Assembly (NCBI RefSeq): GCF_018446385.1
Contig: NC_056001.1
Location: 8,798,672 to 8,862,671 of the forward strand
Length of the DNA stretch: 64,000 nt
Source: Zingiber officinale
Taxonomy: Eukaryota; Streptophyta; Magnoliopsida; Zingiberales; Zingiberaceae
Direction of reading: 5' to 3'
Shown: positions 57,831 through 64,000 of the stretch, piece after piece
Position numbering within the stretch: the stretch's first letter is position 1
How the letters are laid out: every line of letters begins with the position of its first letter
Notes under the pieces: model-generated
Told to the model about the DNA's origin: nothing
Seen by the model: only the letters and a program-made list of their open reading frames with translations
Databases searched by the model: none
Made by a program: the position numbers and the translations under genes

Positions 57831-60208
57831 TGTTAGAGTGTATACTAAAAGCCTAGCTTTTGGTATAAACATTTATCTAGAAATAAGAATCACATTGGTC
57901 AAATATCTACATTTATGATAAATGTAGTTATTCAATTAATTTATATTGTAGATAACATGGTGTGTGGTGTCACACACAGAGGATCATGTTATCAGTACCT
58001 TATAAATTATAAACAGTAACTCACGATCATAATGGAAAGGAACAAACCATTGGAAGGTCGTAGTGTAATTAGGTATTAGTTTATCTTAACTATATAATTA
58101 CACTAGTACACTTAGAGTGTATTGAGTAGGACCATTTGAGGTCGTTTCTTTTATACTGGCTTTATAAAGAAACAAAGACCTCGGTTATTATGGAAGTGTG
58201 TACTCTTAATCCTAATATAATAACAAGCACATATATTTGATATTTATTTCTTTAATTTATCAATGGGTGAGATTTAGTTCGATAAATCAATAAGCCCGAT
58301 AAGTTGGGAAATGATATCACTTATAGTGTGTGTTGTTGATTATAGAAGGAAACTGTGTCCTAGAGATACTAGGTTGATAATGTCCTCAAGAGGAGCTCAT
58401 AAAGATTGTCATGTTAAACCCTGCAGGTGGACTTAGTCCGACATGATAATAAGGTTGAGTGGTACTACTCTTGGACTTAGATATTAATTAAATGAGTTGT
58501 CAGTAACTCACTTAATTAGTGGACATTCGATATCTTAAACACAGGGAGACTAACACGCTCATAATAAGAAGGAGCCCAAAAATATAATTTGGGATTGGTG
58601 CGGTAGTTCAATAATAGTTCTCTAGTGGAATGAATTATTATTGATAAAATTAAGTTGTGTGTTCGGGGCGAACACGGGATGCTTAATTTTATCGGGAGAC
58701 CAAAACCAATTCCTCCTCTCGGTCCCTATCGTAGCCTCTTATTTATAGAGTACTATACCCACCTTCATACCCATGTTATAGGGGTCGGCCAAGCTAGCTT
58801 GGTTCATGGGTGGCCGGCCCTAGCTTGAACCCAAGCTTAGGTGGCCGACCCTATTTAATTAAAGAATTTTAATTTTAAAATTTTCTTATGTGAAAGATAT
58901 AATTTATTGAAGAGATTAAAAATTAAAATATCTCTTTTATAAGTCTCTACAAAAGATTAAAGAAAGAGATTAAATCTCTTTCCTTATTTGTAGATTAGAA
59001 AGGATATTTTATTTCTCTTCTTTATAAATTATTCACATGTTGAAAAATTAAAATTATAGAAATTTCTTTTTATAAACCAATCATAAAAGGGATAAAAATT
59101 ATTGGAGAAATTTTTTATAAAATTTCTGGAGACAAATTAGGAAGTTTTAATTAATTAAAACTCTCCTTGTTTTGTTTTTAAAGTGGTCAGCCATTGTGTT
59201 AAAGAAGAAAATTGTTTTAATTAAAATAATTTTTCTTTACATGACAAAAGAATTAAGGAAATTTTGTAATTAAATTTCCTAATTTGCCTAGGCCAAGGAA
59301 TATAAAAGAAGAGGTGAGGGTGCCTTCATGGGAACAACCTCTATTATTTTTCCTCCCTCTTTTCCTTGGTGTGGTGGCCGGCCATCCTCTACCTTTCTTC
59401 CTCTTTTGTGGTGGCCGAAACTTATCTCTTGCTTGGAGTTCTTGTGGTGGCCGGATACTACTTGGAGAAGAAGAAGAAGAAGGAGAGAAAGCTTGTATCC
59501 CTTGGAGTTTGGTTGGTGTTTTGTTCTTCGTCCTTGGTGAAGCTTCTTTGTGATTGGCCGAACCTAGCTAGGAGAAGAAGAAGGTGCTTGGTGGTTTCTC
59601 ATCTCGGAAGATCGTTGCCCACACAACGTCCGAGGTTAGAAGAGGAATACGGTAGAAGATCAAGAGGTTTTTCTACAAGGTATAACTAGTAAATTTTATT
59701 TCCGCATCATGCTAGTTATTTATGGAAATAATACCAAATACAAGAGGCTTACGTTCTAGAATTTCGAATATATTTTTTTCGAAGTTGTGTTCTTTTGTTT
59801 CTTTCTTTTCCTTGTGATTTGATTGTTCTCTTTGGTTAACCTAAAGTTATTTTAGGAAATTAAATATTAGCTTTCTATTAAAGGTTTTGTCTAGTCGGTG
59901 GTGGTTGCTCCCATATCCAAGAAGGTCATGTGCCTCGCCACGTCAGTACTGGAAACCTTTTATGGAAATTAATATTTAATGGAATTAATAACTTAAGGAG
60001 ACTTGGGTCGAACGTGTTAAGTTCCGCAGGAGATCCAAGTCAAAACCTAAAAGAACAAATAGATTAAGTTTTGGATCAAACGTGTTAAGTTCCGCAGGCG
60101 ATCCAAAATTTAATTTAAAAGAACACATGGTAGCTAGGAAAAGGTTCAGACCTTTGTACAAAATTTTTGTACAGTGGAACCTATAGGTTTTCCGAGTAGC
60201 AACCATCA
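57831..60208 (+). mobile_element. Second D-family solo LTR, 5-bp duplication GGGGT
   Basis: 2378 bp, TGTTAGAGTG to AGCAACCATCA, flanked by GGGGT (57826-57830 and 60209-60213). It inserts 38 bp inside LTR F. The TGTACAAAATTTTTGTACA hairpin is at 60155-60173. No coding gene is supported; the frame at 59284-59553 is leader sequence. Confidence 0.93.
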
Positions 60209-60774
60209 GGGGTGTGAATAGCCGCCCCAAATCGCTCGTTTCTTTCTACAAATCAGGTTAGCGCAGCGGAAAAATAACAATAGAAACGTAAATGGAGAAA
60301 TCAAACCTTAGACGCAGCGATGTAACGAGGTTCGGAGATGATACTCCTACTCCTCGGCGTGTCCGTAAGGTGGACGAGCCCTATCAATCCGTCGGTGGAT
60401 GAGTCCCCGGAGAACCGGCTAATATCAACTCCTTGTGGGTGGAGAAACCTCGCCACAATCACTTGCAACAGCAAGCTAAGAGTACAACAGAATACAAGAA
60501 GTAAATACAATGAATGTAACAATACAAGCTTGCCTTCTTGTCGTCGACTGAAGTCCTGGAAGCAGCAACTTCACGGACGAATGCCAACAAGCAACTCAGC
60601 CGAAAGAAGCTCACGCGGGGCTTCGGAAGTGAGCTCAACAAAGCTCAGTCAAAGCTTAGCAGCACCAAGAACAGGAAGAAGGAAGAAGAAGATTCACCGA
60701 AGTCCTGTAGCCCTCTTTTATACCTGCGAAGAAGAAGAGCAGAGAACTAGCCGTTGCGTCGCAACGGCTAGATT

Positions 60775-61075
60775 CCTGATCGGTCCATGGTCCGATCAGG
60801 GAACCTCCTGATCGGTCCACGCCCTCAATTCCTCTCCTCTGATCGGCGTGGACCGATCAGGAACCTCCCGATCGGTCCATAGACCGATCGTCGGCCGATC
60901 GATCGCCGGCCGATCGGGTGGATCGGCCAGACCGATCCACGGCTTCTTCGCGGGTTGCGTTGCCTCGATCGGTCTCGCCGCATCGATTCTGTCAGATGAG
61001 CCATCGATCGATTACGATCGGTCACCGATCAGGCAACGCAGATCACCGGATCGGTCACGGACCGATCCAAACTTC
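60775..61075. repeat. GATCGGTCC palindrome cluster in LTR F
   Basis: GATCGGTCCATGGTCCGATC (about 60779), GATCGGTCCACG paired with CGTGGACCGATC (about 60810 and 60846), GATCGGTCCATAGACCGATC (about 60870), CGGCCGATCGATCGCCGGCC (about 60894), and GATCGGTCACGGACCGATC (about 61050) form nested pairs. The same motif recurs in the internal part at 62565-62730. Confidence 0.88.
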
Positions 61076-61089
61076 TCACCCTAAACCTA

Positions 61090-61730
61090 AGGCTTCCACA
61101 CCAACATCCGATCAACCTTGACCTGTTGGTACATCATCCCTAGCATCTGGTCACCCTTGACCTAGCACCCCGCTAAGTGTCCGGTCAATCCCTTTGACCC
61201 ACTTAGACTTTCCACACCGGATGTCCGATCATCCTCGATCCATCTGGATTTTCCTCTTCGTGCCAAGCATCCGATCACCCTTGATCTACTTGGACTTTCC
61301 AACACCGGATGTCCGATCACCCTTGATCCATCCGGATTTTCCCTTGCATGGCTTCACTCACCGTGACTTTCACCTAGCTTCACTCACTAGGGTTTTCACC
61401 GGCTTTCTCACCAGGATTTCCACACCGCCTAACATCCCAGTTAGGACTTTCCCACTGCCTGGCTTCACTCACCAGGACTTTCCACACTGCCTAACATCCC
61501 AGTTAGGACTTTCTCACTGCCTGGCTTCACTCACCAGGACTTTCCCTCGTGCCAAGCTCCCTGCTTGGACTTCTCCGTGCCAAGTCTCCATACTTGGACT
61601 TTTCCAGTGCCAAGTCTCCATACTTGGACTTTTCCAGTGCCAAGCTCCCTGCTTGGACTTTTCTGTTGCCAAGTCTCCATACTTGGACTTTTTCCCGAAT
61701 CAGGTCAACCTTGACCTACGGTTGCCCCAA
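61090..61730 (-). repeat. Hairpin arrays of LTR F with stems different from C
   Basis: On the - strand, long units include CTAAGTG/CACTTAG, CCGGATG/CATCCGG and CCAAGTA/TGCTTGG (one G-T), each around a GGTCAAGG or GATCAAGG inner hairpin (61120-61345). Short units include CCTGG-TGAGTGAAG-CCAGG (about 61459 and 61520), CTAG-TGAGTGAAG-CTAG (about 61375) and CCTAAC-TGGGAT-GTTAGG (about 61428 and 61490). This is the same layout as the C LTR with other stem sequences. The 179-codon frame here is a shadow of the array. Confidence 0.85.
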
Positions 61731-62564
61731 TAATCTCCCAAACATCTATTCTTGTCCCATATCAAGAATACAACTCTTCCACGAGTATCAAACATCAACA
61801 TGCAACTCAACTAGGTCAACCTTGACCTAAGGTTGCACCGACAATCTTCCTAAGTCAAACATCAAAATACAACTCGAGTCAGGTCAACCTTGACCTAAGG
61901 TTGCACCAACAATCTCCCCCTTTTTGATGTTTGACAAAACCCATAATCAAGTTAGGTTAACCCGACAACCTAACTTAGGTTTTCCAACCATCTTCCAATG
62001 TCCAATGTTCTTTCCTTGAACATTCTCTGGACATTCTCCCCTTAGGTTAACCCGATAACCTAACTTGGGTTCTCCAATAATTCTCCCCCTTTTTGACACA
62101 CATCAAAAAGAATTCCAATGTTCTTCCTTGAACATTCCTTGACATTCTTCCCCTAGCTTAGGTTAATCCGATAACCTAACTTGGGTTCTCCAATAATTCT
62201 CCAATGAACACTCTCCCCTTTTTGACACACATCAAAAAGAAAAAGAGGGTATCAAGGTCAAAAGTTTATTCCTAATGAAAGTCCCATACCTTTCATTGAA
62301 ACTCTTAATTTCCCCCTTGATACTAAACTCAACAATCAACTTAGTGACAATCCCATATCACTAATCCTCAAAAGTCTTAAGGAGTAAAAACTCCCCCTAA
62401 AAGTCAACTCCCCCTTGACAATTAGGTAAAACTCCCCCTAAAGGTCAACTCCCCCTTGACCATTGCACCAACAATGTCTTTGTGAGTTCCAAACCTTTAG
62501 AAATCCAAAAACACCATTTCCATAACTGAAATTTCAGACAACAGCTGAAAAATCAGAAATTCGG

Positions 62565-62730
62565 CACGCTCGGTCGATCGAAACCATGGATCGGTCCCTG
62601 CATCGATCAGCATTCACCGATCGCACCAAGCTCTCGGTTTCTTCGAATCGGTCCGCGACCGATCCATGCCAATCGGATCGGTCCACACCGATCAGATTCT
62701 GGATCGGTCCCCGCACCGATCCGGCACTGA
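62565..62730. repeat. Second GATCGGTCC palindrome cluster, internal to F
   Basis: GGATCGGTCC, CGATCAGCATTCACCGATCG, GAATCGGTCCGCGACCGATCC (read in two halves), GGATCGGTCCACACCGATC and GGATCGGTCCCCGCACCGATCC lie within 165 bp. This is outside the LTR but uses the same core as the LTR cluster of the same element. Confidence 0.85.
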
Positions 62731-63832
62731 TAGGCGATTTCAAATTTCCTTCCAAATTCGAAACCCTAAAAATTCCAGAAAATTCGAAAATTGTGAAATT
62801 TTGAGGATACATTCCTCATAACATATACTATCATGGAAAAATAGTTTTCTATGAAAATAACTTCCACTTTTCAATCTTGATACAAAGTTCAAAAACTTTG
62901 AAATAGTTCAAGTTTAACTCAACTTTGTATCACAATGTTCAATGATGAATGCTATCACTAGGAAAACTTCATCAAGGTTTTTCAAATCAATTTTAAAATA
63001 CTTTTAAAACCATTTGAATTTAGGACCATAATCTTAGGGCTAGATGTACATGACTTGTACACAAGCTTTCCTTATGATCCTTAATTTCTTGAATTAGGGT
63101 CATCTAGGTACAAGGACAATGCACCTTGATCCTAACTCATGATCCTAATATCTCACACACATCTAAGGTGTATCAAACCACATTCAAGTCAATTTGATGT
63201 GAGATATGGGTTAAGGTCAACTTAGGCTAAGTTCTCATGCATTTTCTAAACACCAATTTGATCTCAATATCAAATTATATGTTTGTCCTTAAATCAATTT
63301 CATTGATTATAATGCAAGAGATGATGACATGGCATATAATGATATCATAAGTAAAAATATGTGCCAATGTCATGATGTCATGGCATAAAGTTTGAAAACT
63401 TAAATAAAGCATGACATATAAACTAGCCTAAGCATTATCATGACATTTCAAATGATAATAAACTAAATATGATGTCATGGCATGGCATATGGCAACCAAT
63501 CATGGCAAGTTAGCACAAATAAAATACCTAAATTCCCTATCTAAGTATCCTTAGCCTTAGCTAACTTAAAATCTAACCCTAGATTGCCCATATATCCCTA
63601 AGAGAAAACCAAAATCCCAATTATGGTATTTCTCTAGGTTTTCTTAAATTTTTCCAAATAAGATTAAAATCGATATTTTTCAAATATGACACAATTTACT
63701 CTTCAAGGAGTAAACGATAATTCCATTTCATTTTCAAAAGTTCTCAAAACCTTGAAAATGCTCCTTGAGTGTCAATTTCCTCAAAGTTGGGTTAACTACC
63801 CTTCTAATCGGAGTTGACACTCTCTAACCCAT

Positions 63833-64000
63833 CTATGGGATAGAGAAGATGCTCCTAGGAACCCAATACCTATTAGAGCTCATTGGGTTCACTAAATATT
63901 CACTAGGGATGACTTCCCTAGCAACCCTCCTAATGACCCTCTTAGGCTTTGAAGCCTTGGTCATTTGGGACTCATCAATATCAACTCTAGGGGTGACTCC
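63833..64000 (-). pseudogene. Partial coding end in element F with YWVPRS motif
   Basis: On the - strand a frame open to the window edge reads 55 codons to a stop at 63833-63835. It contains DESQMTKASKPKRVIRR, then EYLVNP and YWVPRS. A similar VNP-x-YWVPKS end occurs in element G at about 39260-39300. In copia elements this spacer normally precedes protease. Here it is followed by non-coding DNA and the LTR, so pol is missing or elsewhere. Confidence 0.6.

Larger units (their letters stand above)
57793..61911 (-). mobile_element. LTR F (3' LTR of a - strand element), interrupted by a solo LTR
   Basis: On the + strand it runs TGTTAGGATCCTTCG to GGTTGCACCAACA. Beyond it, 61912-61929 is the inverse of the polypurine tract AAAAAGGGGGAGATT, so it is the 3' LTR of an element on the - strand. 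Without the solo LTR at 57831-60208 it is about 1.74 kb. It has the same hairpin order as the C LTR, with different stems, and a GATCGGTCC palindrome cluster at 60775-61075. It interrupts LTR E. Confidence 0.85.
61912..64000 (-). mobile_element. Internal 3' part of element F, runs off the window
   Basis: Directly past the polypurine tract come about 1.9 kb of non-coding DNA. It includes repeated TTAGGTTAACCCGA(C/T)AACCTAACTT (about 61953, 62043, 62159) and TTTTTGACACACATCAAAAAG (about 62090 and 62220). A second GATCGGTCC cluster lies at 62565-62730. No integrase, RT or RNase H precedes the coding fragment at 63833-64000, so pol appears absent from this position. Confidence 0.7.

Noticed and set aside
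61194-61733. Open frame of 179 codons rich in Ser, Pro, Leu and His
   Set aside because: It follows the hairpin arrays of LTR F read on the opposite strand; its repeats mirror the DNA units.

Overview
This is a plant nuclear window, and the most likely source is a monocot. The evidence is spliced genes with short GT-AG introns, a GC-rich ATL-type RING gene next to AT-rich intergenic DNA, and dense nested LTR retrotransposons of Ty1-copia and Ty3-gypsy type. MITEs and tRNA-derived SINEs, including an Au-type SINE, are also present. The species cannot be fixed from the sequence. A commelinid or Zingiberales genome would fit, but that is inference.

Left part (1-7.5 kb): a minisatellite, then a small intronless RING-H2 (ATL) gene at 1394-1870 (+). 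A 672-codon multi-pass membrane protein gene of unknown function lies at 4227-6245 (-), with a MULE-type MITE just beyond its stop.

Middle (7.5-34.1 kb, - strand): one complete peroxisomal long-chain acyl-CoA synthetase gene (LACS6/7 type). I traced 23 exons that join in frame to 696 codons plus stop over 26.6 kb. It carries an N-terminal PTS2 and no C-terminal SKL. Intron 9 is 14.6 kb and is almost entirely a nest of retroelements: copia A (5-bp target duplication GTACA), with a gypsy gag fragment holding an Au SINE, copia B in antisense, and in B a further LTR, a TIR element and a MITE. Other introns hold two tRNA-SINEs with perfect 18-19 bp duplications and a foldback element.

Right part (36.5-64 kb): a decayed FAR1-related (MULE transposase-derived) gene on the + strand, split by two copia-type insertions: G at about 37.9-40.5 kb and C at 41.0-55.3 kb. 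C holds element D inside its gag zinc-knuckle region and a solo LTR of the D family inside its 3' LTR. Beyond 57.2 kb is a further stack: partial LTR E, interrupted by LTR F (- strand), itself interrupted by another D-family solo LTR. Elements C, G and F show gag-type sequence but no recognisable pol of their own, as in non-autonomous gag-only LTR elements.

The most unusual signal is in the LTRs. The C/F LTR family carries ordered arrays of small hairpins whose stem sequences differ from copy to copy while base pairing is kept (compensatory change). Six LTR families in the window each carry their own cluster of short palindromes with a family-specific core.
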